35,489 bases of DNA, taken from an uncultured Isosphaeraceae bacterium. GTDB lineage: Bacteria; Planctomycetota; Planctomycetia; Isosphaerales; Isosphaeraceae. The stretch spans positions 1-35,489 of the forward strand of contig CALLYK010000548.1 of NCBI GenBank assembly GCA_937858365.1, read 5' to 3'. Below, in pieces: positions 16,144 through 25,018 of this stretch; the stretch's first letter is position 1, and every line of letters begins with the position of its first letter. A program made the translations under genes and the position numbers. The notes under the pieces are model-generated. The model had not been told where the DNA came from. It was given only the letters and a program-made list of their open reading frames with translations, and ran no database searches.

Positions 16144-18840
16144 ATGGACATCCGTAAGGTCCTGGAACTCCGCGGTCCGAACATCTGGGCCCGGTTCCCC
16201 GTGCTGGAGGCCTGGGTCGATCTCGGCGGCCTCAAAGACACCGCCTCGAACGAAGTACCCGGCTTCAACGACCGCCTCATGGCCTGGTTGCCCACGATGA
16301 TCGAACACCGCTGTAGCGTCGGCGAACGCGGCGGCTTCTTCGAGCGACTCCGACGCGGGACCTATCCCGCCCACATCCTGGAACATGTTTGCTTGGAGTT
16401 GCAGTCCCTCGCGGGGACCCCCGTCGGCTTCGGCAAGGCCCGAGAGACCCACGAGGAAGGCGTTTACAAGGTCGTCGTTCGCTACAAGGAAGAAGCCCTC
16501 GGCCGCGCCGCCCTCGAAACGGCCAAGGCCCTTCTCCTGGCCGCCATCCACGACCAGCCTTTCGACGTGGCCGACGAGGTCCGCAAGCTCCGCGATCTGG
16601 CCCACGAGGTCTGCCTGGGACCAAGCACCGCCGCCATCGTCGAGGCCGCCCAGAAGCGCAACGTCCCCTTCAAACGCCTCAATGAGGGCAGCTTGATCCA
16701 ACTCGGGTGGGGATGGAAGCAGCGCCGGATTTGGACGGCCGAGACCAGCCGGACTTCCGCCATCGCCGAAGGGATCGCCCAGGACAAGGAACTGACGAGG
16801 CGCCTTCTGGCGGCGATCGGCGTGCCGGTCCCCGAAGGTCGGGCCGTGACCGACGCGGACGACGCCTGGGCCGCCGCCGAGGAGATTGAAGGTCCGGTGG
16901 TCGTCAAGCCGCAATACGGTAATCAAGGCCGAGGCGTGGCCACGAACCTAACGACCCGGGAACAGGTCGTCGCCGCATACGAAGCGGCCAAGGAGCACGG
17001 GTCCTCGATCGTCGTGGAGCGGTACGCGCCGGGGGACGACCATCGCATCCTCATCGTCGGCGGCAAGCTCGTGGCGGCGGCCAAGCGCGAGCCGGCACAA
17101 GTGATCGGCGACGGCGTCCGTACGGTCGGCGAGCTCGTCGCCGAGGTGAACAAGGACCCGCGCCGGAGCGACGGCCACTCCACCGTCTTGAGCCACATCA
17201 AGATCGACGCGATCGCGCTGGGCGTCTTGGCCGAACAGGGGCTCACGCCCGATTCGGTCCCGGCGTTCGATCGCAAGGTCCTGATCCGCCGGAACGCGAA
17301 CCTGAGCACGGGCGGCACAGCGATCGACGTGACCGACAAGGTCCATCCCGATGTGGTCGCGCGGGCCGTCGAAGCGGCGCGGATGGTGGGCCTGGACATC
17401 GCCGGTGTGGACCTCGTCTGCCAGGACATCAGCCGGCCGATCGAACCCCAGGGGGGCGCGATCGTCGAGGTGAACGCCGGGCCGGGCCTGCGGATGCACA
17501 TCGAACCCTCGGAAGGCCAACCTCGCCCCGTCGGCGAGGCGATCATCGATATGCTCTTCCCGCCTGGTGACGACGGCCGGGTCCCGGTCGTCGCCGTCAC
17601 CGGCGTGAACGGCAAGACGACCACGACTCGGTTGATCGCCCACCTCATCAAGGGCGCTGGGCTGAAGGTGGGCGTCACGCTGACCGACGGCATCTACATC
17701 GGCGACCGCCGGATCGATAACGGCGATTGCAGCGGCCCCCTGAGCGCCCAGACCGTGCTGATGCACCCGTTCGTCGAGGCGGCCGTGTGCGAGACGGCCC
17801 GAGGCGGCATCCTCCGCGCGGGTTTGGGCTTCGACGCCTGCGACGTCTCCGTCGTCACCAACATCGGCGAAGGGGACCACCTGGGCATCAACGACGTCGA
17901 GACGGTCGAGGAACTCGCGGCGGTGAAGGAGACGATTGTTTACGCGACCGCCCCGACCGGCACGGCCGTCCTCAAGGCCGACGACCCCCTGGTCGCCGGC
18001 ATGGCCCGCTGGGCACGCGGCAAGATCACGTTCTTCAGCCGCGACCCCGAGTTCCCGTTGATTCAGGAGCACCGAGCGGCCGGCGGTCGCGCCGTGATCG
18101 TCCGCGAGAACGCGGTCGTCCTGGCCGAAGGGGCCGACGAGACCTGCCTGATCAACCTGGCCGAGGTCCCCCTCACGTTCAACGGCCGGATCGGCTTCCA
18201 AGTCGAAAACGTGCTGGCGGCCGTCGGCGCCGCGTGGGCCCTGGACCTGGGCCACGAAACGATCCGCTCGGGCCTAGAGACGTTCACGAGTGAGCCCCAT
18301 CAGGTGCCCGGCCGCTTCAACGTCTTCGAGACCCGCGGCGCCACCGTGATCGTGGATTACAGTCACAACCCGTCGGCCGTGATCGCCCTGATCGAGGCCC
18401 TGGAGCACTTCCCGAACCCGCACCGGACGATCGCGTTCAGCGCGGCCGGCGACCGCCGCGATTGCGACATCGTCCGCCAGGGAGAATTGCTCGGCGGCGC
18501 TTTCGACCACGTGATCGTCTTCGAGGACTGCAATCGGGGCCGTCCCGAAGGCGAGGTGATGTCCCTCCTGAAGCAAGGGGCCGAACGAGGCCGACGCGCC
18601 AGCGCGATCACGGCGACCCCAGGCAACGAGCGTGAAACGATCGAATTGGCCCTGAGCGGCCTTCGACCGGGCCACTTGCTCGTGCTTCAACCCGACGACA
18701 TCGAAGCGACCGTCGCCTTCGTGAAGTCATGGCTCCTGGAACAGAGACCGACCCCGGAAAGGCCGCCCGCGGGGACCGTCGAATACGTAGCGGTCTCGGC
18801 GAGCGTGTCCGAGGTCATGCCCACGACCATCCTCGATTGA
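16144..18840 (+). CDS. cphA: Cyanophycin synthetase
   Basis: CphA makes multi-L-arginyl-poly-L-aspartate from Asp, Arg and ATP. The ATG at 16144 gives 898 residues beginning MDIRKVLELRGPN, the standard CphA opening; an upstream GTG at 15988 would add 52 non-homologous residues. The N domain (1-160) carries H77xxE80H81 in AHILEHVCLEL. ATP-grasp domain (about 205-470): K255 (VVVKP), RRNANLSTGG (382-391), D423, E442 and N444 with NAGPG. Mur-ligase domain (about 478-870): P-loop GVNGKTTT (487-494), ETARGGILRAGL (550-561), GEGDHLG, DYSHNP (738-743) and GDRRDCD (769-775). In the family, the ATP-grasp site extends the aspartate backbone and the Mur site attaches arginine to the side chain. All sites look intact. 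No cyanophycinase lies nearby. Confidence 0.96.
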   Translation: MDIRKVLELRGPNIWARFPVLEAWVDLGGLKDTASNEVPGFNDRLMAWLPTMIEHRCSVGERGGFFERLRRGTYPAHILEHVCLELQSLAGTPVGFGKARETHEEGVYKVVVRYKEEALGRAALETAKALLLAAIHDQPFDVADEVRKLRDLAHEVCLGPSTAAIVEAAQKRNVPFKRLNEGSLIQLGWGWKQRRIWTAETSRTSAIAEGIAQDKELTRRLLAAIGVPVPEGRAVTDADDAWAAAEEIEGPVVVKPQYGNQGRGVATNLTTREQVVAAYEAAKEHGSSIVVERYAPGDDHRILIVGGKLVAAAKREPAQVIGDGVRTVGELVAEVNKDPRRSDGHSTVLSHIKIDAIALGVLAEQGLTPDSVPAFDRKVLIRRNANLSTGGTAIDVTDKVHPDVVARAVEAARMVGLDIAGVDLVCQDISRPIEPQGGAIVEVNAGPGLRMHIEPSEGQPRPVGEAIIDMLFPPGDDGRVPVVAVTGVNGKTTTTRLIAHLIKGAGLKVGVTLTDGIYIGDRRIDNGDCSGPLSAQTVLMHPFVEAAVCETARGGILRAGLGFDACDVSVVTNIGEGDHLGINDVETVEELAAVKETIVYATAPTGTAVLKADDPLVAGMARWARGKITFFSRDPEFPLIQEHRAAGGRAVIVRENAVVLAEGADETCLINLAEVPLTFNGRIGFQVENVLAAVGAAWALDLGHETIRSGLETFTSEPHQVPGRFNVFETRGATVIVDYSHNPSAVIALIEALEHFPNPHRTIAFSAAGDRRDCDIVRQGELLGGAFDHVIVFEDCNRGRPEGEVMSLLKQGAERGRRASAITATPGNERETIELALSGLRPGHLLVLQPDDIEATVAFVKSWLLEQRPTPERPPAGTVEYVAVSASVSEVMPTTILD

Positions 18841-18865
18841 TCGATTCACCGTTCCTCGCCTTCGT

Positions 18866-18902
18866 GAGGGCCCGCCATCTCCCTCTCCCGGCTCGGGCCC
18901 TC
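18866..18902. terminator. Inverted repeat after cphA, possible terminator or attenuator
   Basis: GAGGGCCCG (18866-18874) and CGGGCCCTC (18894-18902) are perfect 9-base inverted arms with a 19-base loop, in the 123-base gap between cphA and the SET-domain gene. There is no T-tract. It may separate the two transcripts, but read-through is possible. Confidence 0.4.
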
Positions 18903-18963
18903 CCTGAACTCCTTGCGTCACCCACCCCCTTTCTCCCCTACCCTCCGACGAGACGAGAGCGCC

Positions 18964-19422
18964 ATGTTGGAAGTGCGCGAAGGTTCGCTGGGTTTGGCCG
19001 TTCATGCCCGGCACGCGATGGGGCCCGGAAGGCTCCTCCTCGAATGCCGCGGTCAAAGGATGCCGCACCGCACGCGACACACCATCCAATCGGACTTCGA
19101 CTGCCACGTCGATTTCCCGGCGCCGATGCGTCTGTTGAACCACTCCTGCGAGCCGAACTGTGGCGTGGTCTTGACGCGCGGCACCGACACGATCCTGCTT
19201 TACACCCTCCGCGAGGTCGAAGCGGGCGAAGAACTGACGATCGACTATTGCACGTTCGAGAACGAAATCCACTACATGACGGGCCCCTGCCTGTGCGGTG
19301 AGCCGAAATGTCGAGGGCGCATCACCGGATTTAAGGACCTGACGCCGGAAAACCTGGCCCGTCTGGACGGTTACATCGCCGAGTACTTGCAACCTGTCGG
19401 GGCGGTCTCGCAGGCGGGTTGA
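18964..19422 (+). CDS. SET-domain protein-lysine methyltransferase-like protein
   Basis: A compact protein of 152 residues that is almost entirely a SET domain. RLLNHSCEPNC (about 56-66) is the SAM-binding NHSCxPN motif, EELTIDY (about 89-95) supplies the catalytic tyrosine region, and CLCGEPKCRG (about 107-116) is a post-SET cysteine cluster that can bind zinc with the Cys of NHSCEPNC. The ATG at 18964 is preceded by GACGAGAC. The likely activity is SAM-dependent lysine methylation of an unknown substrate. It lies 123 bases downstream of cphA on the same strand, with an inverted repeat between them. A functional link to cyanophycin (which can contain lysine in some organisms) is speculation. 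Confidence 0.85.
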   Translation: MLEVREGSLGLAVHARHAMGPGRLLLECRGQRMPHRTRHTIQSDFDCHVDFPAPMRLLNHSCEPNCGVVLTRGTDTILLYTLREVEAGEELTIDYCTFENEIHYMTGPCLCGEPKCRGRITGFKDLTPENLARLDGYIAEYLQPVGAVSQAG

Positions 19423-19493
19423 TCCGTTCGTGCCAGGGTCTCCGAATTGTCGGGTGCGGGTGCGTTCTCGCGACGCACCCACGCCTGGCGCGA

Positions 19494-19739
19494 TCAGGTC
19501 TCGGAAGGACAGGTCACGACACCGATGGCCTCAACGGGGCACTCGGCCATCGCTGCGCGGCAGGCGGCCTCTTCCGCCTCGTCGCGTGGTTGGCGGTGGA
19601 CATAGCTATAACCCTCGGCGTCCTGCCGCACGAAGTTGCGCGGGGCCTTCTCGCGACAAAGTTCGCAATCGATACAGGTCCGATCGACGTAGAATCGTCC
19701 CGCGACGTTCTCGGGCACTCGCTGAGTCAGGTCGGCCAT
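19494..19739 (-). CDS. Small ferredoxin, single iron-sulfur cluster type
   Basis: From the ATG at 19739 the product has 81 residues. CIDCELC (C22, C25, C28) and a later CPVEAIG cysteine give the CxxCxxC...CP pattern of a single [4Fe-4S] cluster ferredoxin. The second cluster half of bacterial 2[4Fe-4S] ferredoxins is absent. It would carry electrons in the cytoplasm for an unidentified partner. A longer frame with ATG at 19793 adds 18 residues and would overlap the start of the divergent SGNH gene; I prefer the shorter form, although no good ribosome site is visible for either. It is convergent with the SET-domain gene. Confidence 0.8.
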   Translation of the reverse strand: MADLTQRVPENVAGRFYVDRTCIDCELCREKAPRNFVRQDAEGYSYVHRQPRDEAEEAACRAAMAECPVEAIGVVTCPSET

Positions 19740-19791
19740 GATGGTATGATAGACGGTCCGCCCGTCGTCTTTCCATCCTGTGTTCCGAATC

Positions 19792-21546
19792 ATGAAGTCT
19801 TTCGACCCGCGTCGCGTCCGGCGATGGCTCGTCTGGTCCCTGGCCTGCCTGCTCGTCTTTGTCCTCTGTACGGTGGGCCCGGCCTGGTTTAACGCCCTCG
19901 TGCCCGAGAAGGCCCGTATTCAGGCGTTGATTGGATTGCTCTGGGGAATGGTGGGCGCCTATGTCGCCGCCCTCCTCGCGGCGCCGCTATTGACCATCTT
20001 GGCATTTCGCCGGGTTGAGCGTCAAAGGCGGGCCGGGGGCCCTGTTTCCGCGCGGGCCTTCGGCCTGCTGGCGTTGGGCTTGTCCACCCTGATGGGACTG
20101 GCCCTCATGGAAGTCGGCGCCCTCTTGTATCGATGGCATCTCGTTCGGCTCATCCCGCTGCCCGAGCCTCCGGTTCGGCGGACCCTCGCCCAGGAGCTCC
20201 CCACGACCCCGGGACCACCCACCCAGGCCCCTGACGAATACGTGATCGTCGTCTTGGGAGAATCGAGCGCCACCGGGGAGCCGTTCCAAGGTCACACGTC
20301 GGTGGCCGACATCCTGGCATGGCAATTGGGGCGGTTGGTCCCCGGACGGCGCTATGTGGTTGACATGAAAGCGAGGGCGGGGATCGGCCTGGACCTAGCC
20401 CTGAGCAACCTGCGCGAGATCGAACGGCGGCCCGACGCGGTCTTGCTCTACTCCGGTCACAACGAGTTCCAAGCGCGCTTCCGATGGTCACGCTCGGTCG
20501 AGCATTACCGTCACGCACCGATCCTGGAACGTTGGTCGCTGCGCCAACGCTTCGCGGCCGTCTCCTCAACGTACTTCCTGCTCGACCGGGCCCTGGAACG
20601 CCAACGGATTGCGTTCGCCCCCCCCAAGGAAGTGACGCGCTCCCTGGTGGACGTACCCACTTGTTCACCTGCCGAATATGAGGAAGTCGTCTGGTACTTC
20701 GAGCGCCGGTTGGAGCAATGGCTGGAATACTGTCATCGGTTCGGAGCGCAACCCCTGGCGGTCAGCCCCGCGGGCAACGACACGGGTTGGCCGCCCTGCC
20801 GCTCCGTCCTGGACCCGGAGACCCTCCCCGAAGACAGGACCGCGTTCGCGAAGGAATTCCAAGCGGTCCGGGCCCTCGAAACCACCAAGCCAGCCGAGGC
20901 CGAGGCACGCTATCGGGCGCTCATCGACGCTCAGCCGGGGTTCGCGGAGTCCCATTTCCGCCTGGCCCGGCTCTTGGAAGCACGCGAAGAGTACGCTGAT
21001 GCCGAGCGCCATTACGTCTTGGCCCGAGACCTCGATGGCCTACCGATGCGGTGTCCCACGAGCCTCCTCGACGTTTATCGGCGGGTCGCCGCGGCCCACC
21101 CTGAACTCGTCTTCGCCGACGGTCCCAAGGTCCTGCGGCGGCTCAGTCCGAACGGCCTGATCGGCGACAACCTGATCTTGGACGGCCAACACCCCAGCTT
21201 ACGCGCCTACGTGGCCCTGGCCCAAGACCTTCTCGACCAAGTCGCCGAGCGGGGCCTGATGGGCCTTCCACCGGGAACGAAGGCCCCCCGGATCGACACG
21301 GCTGAATGCGCTGAGCACTTCGGCATCGACGCCAAGACCTGGGGCGCGGCCGCGCGCCGGGCGGCCAGTTTCTACGACCGGACCGCCACCGTCCGATTCG
21401 ACCCGTCTGAGGCCCGCGCCAAGTCGAATCGACTCCTCGAAGCGGCCGAACGCCTCGAGGCGGGCATCCCTCCCGATGAGGAGGGGTTCCCCGGCCTCGG
21501 TGTGCGACCTCTGAAGGCCCCCCGAAAAATACTGAACAGGCGTTGA
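19792..21546 (+). CDS. Membrane SGNH/GDSL-like hydrolase with tetratricopeptide-like region
   Basis: From the ATG at 19792 the product has 584 residues; a GTG at 19780 is possible. Three hydrophobic segments lie in the first 115 residues. The extracytoplasmic or soluble domain begins with VIVVLGESSATGEPF, SGNH block I with GES as the nucleophile context. LLYSGHNEF matches block III, and GQHPSLRAYVALAQDLL supplies the block V His, interrupted by a helical region (AEAEARYRALIDAQPGFAESHFRLARLLEAREEYADAERHYVLARD) that reads as two TPR units. Proteins with this mix of membrane anchor, SGNH domain and TPR-like helices are common but uncharacterised in planctomycetes. An esterase acting on envelope polysaccharide is plausible. 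It diverges from the ferredoxin gene. Confidence 0.75.
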   Translation: MKSFDPRRVRRWLVWSLACLLVFVLCTVGPAWFNALVPEKARIQALIGLLWGMVGAYVAALLAAPLLTILAFRRVERQRRAGGPVSARAFGLLALGLSTLMGLALMEVGALLYRWHLVRLIPLPEPPVRRTLAQELPTTPGPPTQAPDEYVIVVLGESSATGEPFQGHTSVADILAWQLGRLVPGRRYVVDMKARAGIGLDLALSNLREIERRPDAVLLYSGHNEFQARFRWSRSVEHYRHAPILERWSLRQRFAAVSSTYFLLDRALERQRIAFAPPKEVTRSLVDVPTCSPAEYEEVVWYFERRLEQWLEYCHRFGAQPLAVSPAGNDTGWPPCRSVLDPETLPEDRTAFAKEFQAVRALETTKPAEAEARYRALIDAQPGFAESHFRLARLLEAREEYADAERHYVLARDLDGLPMRCPTSLLDVYRRVAAAHPELVFADGPKVLRRLSPNGLIGDNLILDGQHPSLRAYVALAQDLLDQVAERGLMGLPPGTKAPRIDTAECAEHFGIDAKTWGAAARRAASFYDRTATVRFDPSEARAKSNRLLEAAERLEAGIPPDEEGFPGLGVRPLKAPRKILNRR

Positions 21547-21653
21547 CTTCAGGGACGATATCCGGTATAAGATTGTGCGACCCTTGGCTTCATGGGCAAA
21601 ATGGGCAAGGGTTCACTCTCTCCAAATTCTCAAACGCCCAGGGAGAATTTCAC

Positions 21654-22142
21654 ATGCCGGAATCGACGCCAGGGGCGCCCGCCGGGCACCCGACGCTCAC
21701 GCCGTATCTGACCGTGAAAGGGGCCGACGCGGCCGTGGAATACTACTGCAAGACATTCGGCGGCGAGGAGGTCTATCGGATGACCTGCCCGCAGACCCAC
21801 AAGGTCCTTCACGCCGAGGTCCGGATCGGCAACTCCCTGCTTTACCTGAGTGAGGAGTTTCCTCAAATGGGGGTGATGGCACCACAAGAAGGCGTCCCTT
21901 CGCCGGTCACGGTCCATTGCTATTGCGCCGACGTGGACGCCACGTTCAACACGGCCGTCGCATCGGGTTCCACGGGCCTGATGCCCCCCGCCGACATGTT
22001 CTGGGGAGACCGCTTCGCCAAGATCAAGGACCCGTTCGGCCATTCCTGGTCGCTGGCCACGCACAAGGAGGACCTGACGCCCGAGGAAACGCACAAGCGG
22101 ATGCTCGAAGCGATGGCGGCGATGTCCGGTCAATCCTGTTGA
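21654..22142 (+). CDS. VOC family (glyoxalase/PhnB-like) protein
   Basis: A protein of 162 residues from ATG 21654, preceded by GGGAGAA; a longer frame to 21543 overlaps the previous stop and lacks homology. The opening LTPYLTVKGADAAVEYYCKTFGGEE is the PhnB-like VOC start. MTCPQTHKVLHAEVRIGNSLLYLSEE and MFWGDRFAKIKDPFGHSWSLATHKEDLT complete the paired beta-alpha-beta-beta-beta modules. VOC proteins of this group are often annotated as glyoxalase or bleomycin-resistance relatives. The real substrate cannot be told from sequence. It lies 107 bases after the SGNH gene and is convergent with the zinc-ribbon membrane protein. Confidence 0.85.
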   Translation: MPESTPGAPAGHPTLTPYLTVKGADAAVEYYCKTFGGEEVYRMTCPQTHKVLHAEVRIGNSLLYLSEEFPQMGVMAPQEGVPSPVTVHCYCADVDATFNTAVASGSTGLMPPADMFWGDRFAKIKDPFGHSWSLATHKEDLTPEETHKRMLEAMAAMSGQSC

Positions 22143-22173
22143 TCGCCCCGCGGACCGACCGTCGCGCGACTGA

Positions 22174-23079
22174 TCAGGGACCGACCTCCGGTCCCGACTT
22201 CGTCGTCATCGCGGCGGTCGGGTCGTCATCCCAATCAAGACCGGGGACCGCCGATTCCGTTTCGCGGGCCTCCTGGTAGTAGAGGAACCCCGACACGATC
22301 AGGGGGATGGCCAAGACCTCCGCCCAGAGGCCCCCGACCAGCATCCGGACCGGGCCTTCCGGCAAGGGAAGGCCCGCGATCAGGACCTGCCCGCTCAGGG
22401 CGAGGAGGAAGAGAAGGGCCCGCGTGCCCAAGAAGGCCCACTCCCGACGGCGCATCAGGCGCCGGCTCCGGGCCCGCGCCTCGGTCGGCCCGGCCCCCTC
22501 GAGGACCACCACGGGCGCGACCAGGGCCAGCCGAAGCGCATGGATGATCCCCGGCACGACCAGCATCAGCAGACCCAGCAGAATGACCATGCCGGCGAGG
22601 AAGAGACTGCTCCAAAGGCGGCCCCAACAGCGAAGGCCCACCGACATCGCCTCGGCGTATCCGGCCGGCCGGCCGGCCGCCGATTGGGCCAGGACCCAGA
22701 TCGTGGCCGCGGTCGCGATCGGGCCGAAAATCCCCTGAAAGAGCGATTGGACCTGGAGGGCCATCTCGAACCGGCGTTCTTCCGCAACACTCTCGGTCGC
22801 CAGGATGACCGCCAGGACCAGGGGCAAGCCGATCGTCCATGTCACCAGGGTCAGTAAGGGGAGGTTTCGGGCCGTGATTACCAGGGCCTGACCGGCCTTA
22901 CCCGTCCAGGTCGGCTCGACGACCAGGACCTCGGAGGGAAGTGTTGGCCCGAAGGCGCTCGATGCGGGGGCCTCGTAAGGGTTTTCGTCGCGCGTCCGGG
23001 GCCCGAGGGTCGCGCCGCAGTAGCGGCATGGTCCTTCTTCGTCGTTCAACAAGGCGCGACACTGAGTGCAGCTTCGCAT
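22174..23079 (-). CDS. Zinc-ribbon membrane protein of unknown function
   Basis: A protein of 301 residues. The N-terminus is a zinc ribbon (CTQC at 4-7 and CRYC at 18-21), followed by a short linker and about six hydrophobic segments between residues 65 and 275. The pattern of a long membrane region with GLLMLVVPGIIHALRLALVAPVVVLEG resembles DUF975 / glycerophosphodiester phosphodiesterase membrane-domain proteins, often found as integral membrane proteins without a defined reaction. It starts 24 bases after the ilvC stop on the same strand, so it may be the last gene of that operon. Confidence 0.65.
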   Translation of the reverse strand: MRSCTQCRALLNDEEGPCRYCGATLGPRTRDENPYEAPASSAFGPTLPSEVLVVEPTWTGKAGQALVITARNLPLLTLVTWTIGLPLVLAVILATESVAEERRFEMALQVQSLFQGIFGPIATAATIWVLAQSAAGRPAGYAEAMSVGLRCWGRLWSSLFLAGMVILLGLLMLVVPGIIHALRLALVAPVVVLEGAGPTEARARSRRLMRRREWAFLGTRALLFLLALSGQVLIAGLPLPEGPVRMLVGGLWAEVLAIPLIVSGFLYYQEARETESAVPGLDWDDDPTAAMTTKSGPEVGP

Positions 23080-23103
23080 CGGCTGGGCCCTCCGCGTCTC
23101 CCA

Positions 23104-24108
23104 CTACACCACCTTGGCGTCGATCCAGGTCATGAGCGATCGCAGGCGCTTGCCGACCTCTTCCACGGGGTGTTGACGCTCGCGGCGCCTCGTGGCGAGG
23201 AAGCCCGGCTTGCCCGCCTTGTTCTCCAAGACCCATTCGCGCGCGAATTGGCCGGTCTGGATCTCGAGGAGGATACGCTTCATCTCGGCGCGGGTCTGCT
23301 CGTTGATGATGCGCGGGCCCCTGGTGTAGTCGCCGTATTCGGCCGTGTTCGAGATGCTGTAGCGCATATAATTGAGACCGCCTTGATACATCAAGTCGAC
23401 GATGAGCTTGAGTTCGTGCAGGCACTCGAAGTACGCGCTTTCGGGCTGATAACCCGCTTCGACGAGGGTCTCGAAGCCCATCTTCACCAGGGCGCTGATG
23501 CCGCCGCAGAGCACGACTTGCTCGCCGAAAAGGTCGGTCTCGGTCTCTTCGGCGAAAGTCGTCTGCAAGACGCCGCCGCGCGTGCCGCCGATCCCTTTGG
23601 CGTAAGCGAGGGCCAGTTTCTTGCCGGGTTCGGAGCAGTTGTCGCTCGTGGCGATCAAGCAAGGGACGCCGCCGCCACGGACGAACTCGCTGCGGACGAG
23701 GTGTCCGGGTCCCTTGGGGGCCACCAGGGCCGCATCGACGCCCGGAGGGGCCTCGATCTGGCCGAAGTGGATATTGAAGCCGTGAGAAACGAGGAGCAGA
23801 TTACCCGGCTTGAGGTGGGGCTTGATGTCGGCCTTGTAGATGTCGGCGGCCACTTCGTCGGGCAAGAGGACATTGATGAGGTCTCCCGCCTCGGCCGCCG
23901 CGGCGGCCGAGACCGGGCTGAAACCGTCCTTCACGGCCGCGTCGTGATTGGCCGAGCCGGGCCGCTGACCCACCACCACGTTCAGCCCGGAATCCCGCAG
24001 GTTCTGCGCCTGGGCATGACCCTGGCTCCCATAACCGATGATGGCGATCGTCTTGCCTTTGAGGAGGCTGAGGTCGGCGTCGTGCTCATAGAACATCGTG
24101 GCGGCCAT
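23104..24108 (-). CDS. ilvC: Ketol-acid reductoisomerase
   Basis: IlvC converts acetolactate or acetohydroxybutyrate to the dihydroxy acids of valine, isoleucine and leucine synthesis, using NAD(P)H and Mg2+. The product has 334 residues, the length of class I enzymes. [17 protein letters not shown] near residue 25 is the nucleotide-binding motif. [28 protein letters not shown] (metal-binding acidic residues) and [33 protein letters not shown] are all present. The ATG at 24108 is preceded by GGAGAG. It follows the FkbM methyltransferase by 51 bases, with ilvN before that. The large acetolactate synthase subunit (ilvB) is not in this window. Confidence 0.97.
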   Translation of the reverse strand: MAATMFYEHDADLSLLKGKTIAIIGYGSQGHAQAQNLRDSGLNVVVGQRPGSANHDAAVKDGFSPVSAAAAAEAGDLINVLLPDEVAADIYKADIKPHLKPGNLLLVSHGFNIHFGQIEAPPGVDAALVAPKGPGHLVRSEFVRGGGVPCLIATSDNCSEPGKKLALAYAKGIGGTRGGVLQTTFAEETETDLFGEQVVLCGGISALVKMGFETLVEAGYQPESAYFECLHELKLIVDLMYQGGLNYMRYSISNTAEYGDYTRGPRIINEQTRAEMKRILLEIQTGQFAREWVLENKAGKPGFLATRRRERQHPVEEVGKRLRSLMTWIDAKVV

Positions 24109-24159
24109 GAGGGGCTTCTCTCCGAAGGTTGATGACGATGTCGAGCGGGACCCGTTCGA

Positions 24160-24960
24160 TCAAGCGGCAGACCGAGGTCCCGGCGCGGCGAGGAAGTTGA
24201 ACGCGGCGACGAGTCCCGAATCGTCGGGTGTCGTCGCGGCCTGGAAGGCGGCCCGGTCGAGTGGTCCCCGACCTTCGAGCCAGTCCTGAAGGAGAAATAC
24301 GTCGAGCCCGCAATCGTCGTGAAGGACCCGGTGGACCTGCTCGGCCGTCGTCTCATAGAGCTGAAACGAAGCGGCCACGCATTCGAAGAGCACGAACGGA
24401 CGCGACGTCCCCAAGAGCCGGGTCGCCCCTTGAAAGACGCCGAGTTCGGCCCCTTCCACGTCCACTTTGACGAAGCGAATGGGGCGGTCGGCCGGCACGA
24501 TGTCGTCCAATCGGGCGACCTGGACATGCAATTCGACGGCCGTCTCGTTCGCGGTGGAGGTCCGCGATCGGAGGCCGCTATACCCGGAGCGTCGCGGCAT
24601 GAAGCTGAAGGTTGCCTCACTCGGGGCCGGGCCCAGCGCGAGTTCGTGGACCTCCACACCAGGGAACTTCCGGCGCAGCCAACGGGCCTTGTGGGGGACC
24701 GGCTCGACGGCGACATGTCGGCCCCGAGGCGCCAGGCGTCGGAAATCGGCGAGGAAGGAACCAAGGTGTCCGCCGACATCGACGCAGTTATCGTCGGGCC
24801 GGAGCACGAGGGGGAGCAAGCGGTCGATCCGCTCTTCCTCCGCCGCGGCGAGGCGTTCCGCGGGCCACTTCCGGGGCTTGAGCCAACTCGCCAAGCGGCG
24901 GGCCGGGCCTTGAAGGGGCGTCCCGATCAACGAGCTTTTCAGCCGCTCTTTCAACGACAT
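24160..24960 (-). CDS. FkbM family methyltransferase
   Basis: From the ATG at 24960 the product has 266 residues; a longer frame to 25071 would overlap ilvN. CVDVGGHLGSFLADF is the SAM-binding motif I, HVAVEPVPHKARWLRRKFPG is motif II, and IRFVKVDVEGAELGVFQGA is the FkbM family motif (KIDVEGxE). Members O-methylate sugars or small molecules. The target here is unknown. It sits between ilvN and ilvC with short gaps (58 and 51 bases), which is unusual because its chemistry has no place in branched-chain amino acid synthesis. Confidence 0.85.
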   Translation of the reverse strand: MSLKERLKSSLIGTPLQGPARRLASWLKPRKWPAERLAAAEEERIDRLLPLVLRPDDNCVDVGGHLGSFLADFRRLAPRGRHVAVEPVPHKARWLRRKFPGVEVHELALGPAPSEATFSFMPRRSGYSGLRSRTSTANETAVELHVQVARLDDIVPADRPIRFVKVDVEGAELGVFQGATRLLGTSRPFVLFECVAASFQLYETTAEQVHRVLHDDCGLDVFLLQDWLEGRGPLDRAAFQAATTPDDSGLVAAFNFLAAPGPRSAA

Positions 24961-25018
24961 GATCGGGGGGCCCACCGTATCGCGCGGACCACGGCGAAGA
25001 GGCTTGAGGGATCGGGAC

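Noticed and set aside
16948-18255. A 435-codon minus-strand frame inside cphA.
   Set aside because: It mirrors the highly conserved CphA coding strand and shows no independent features.
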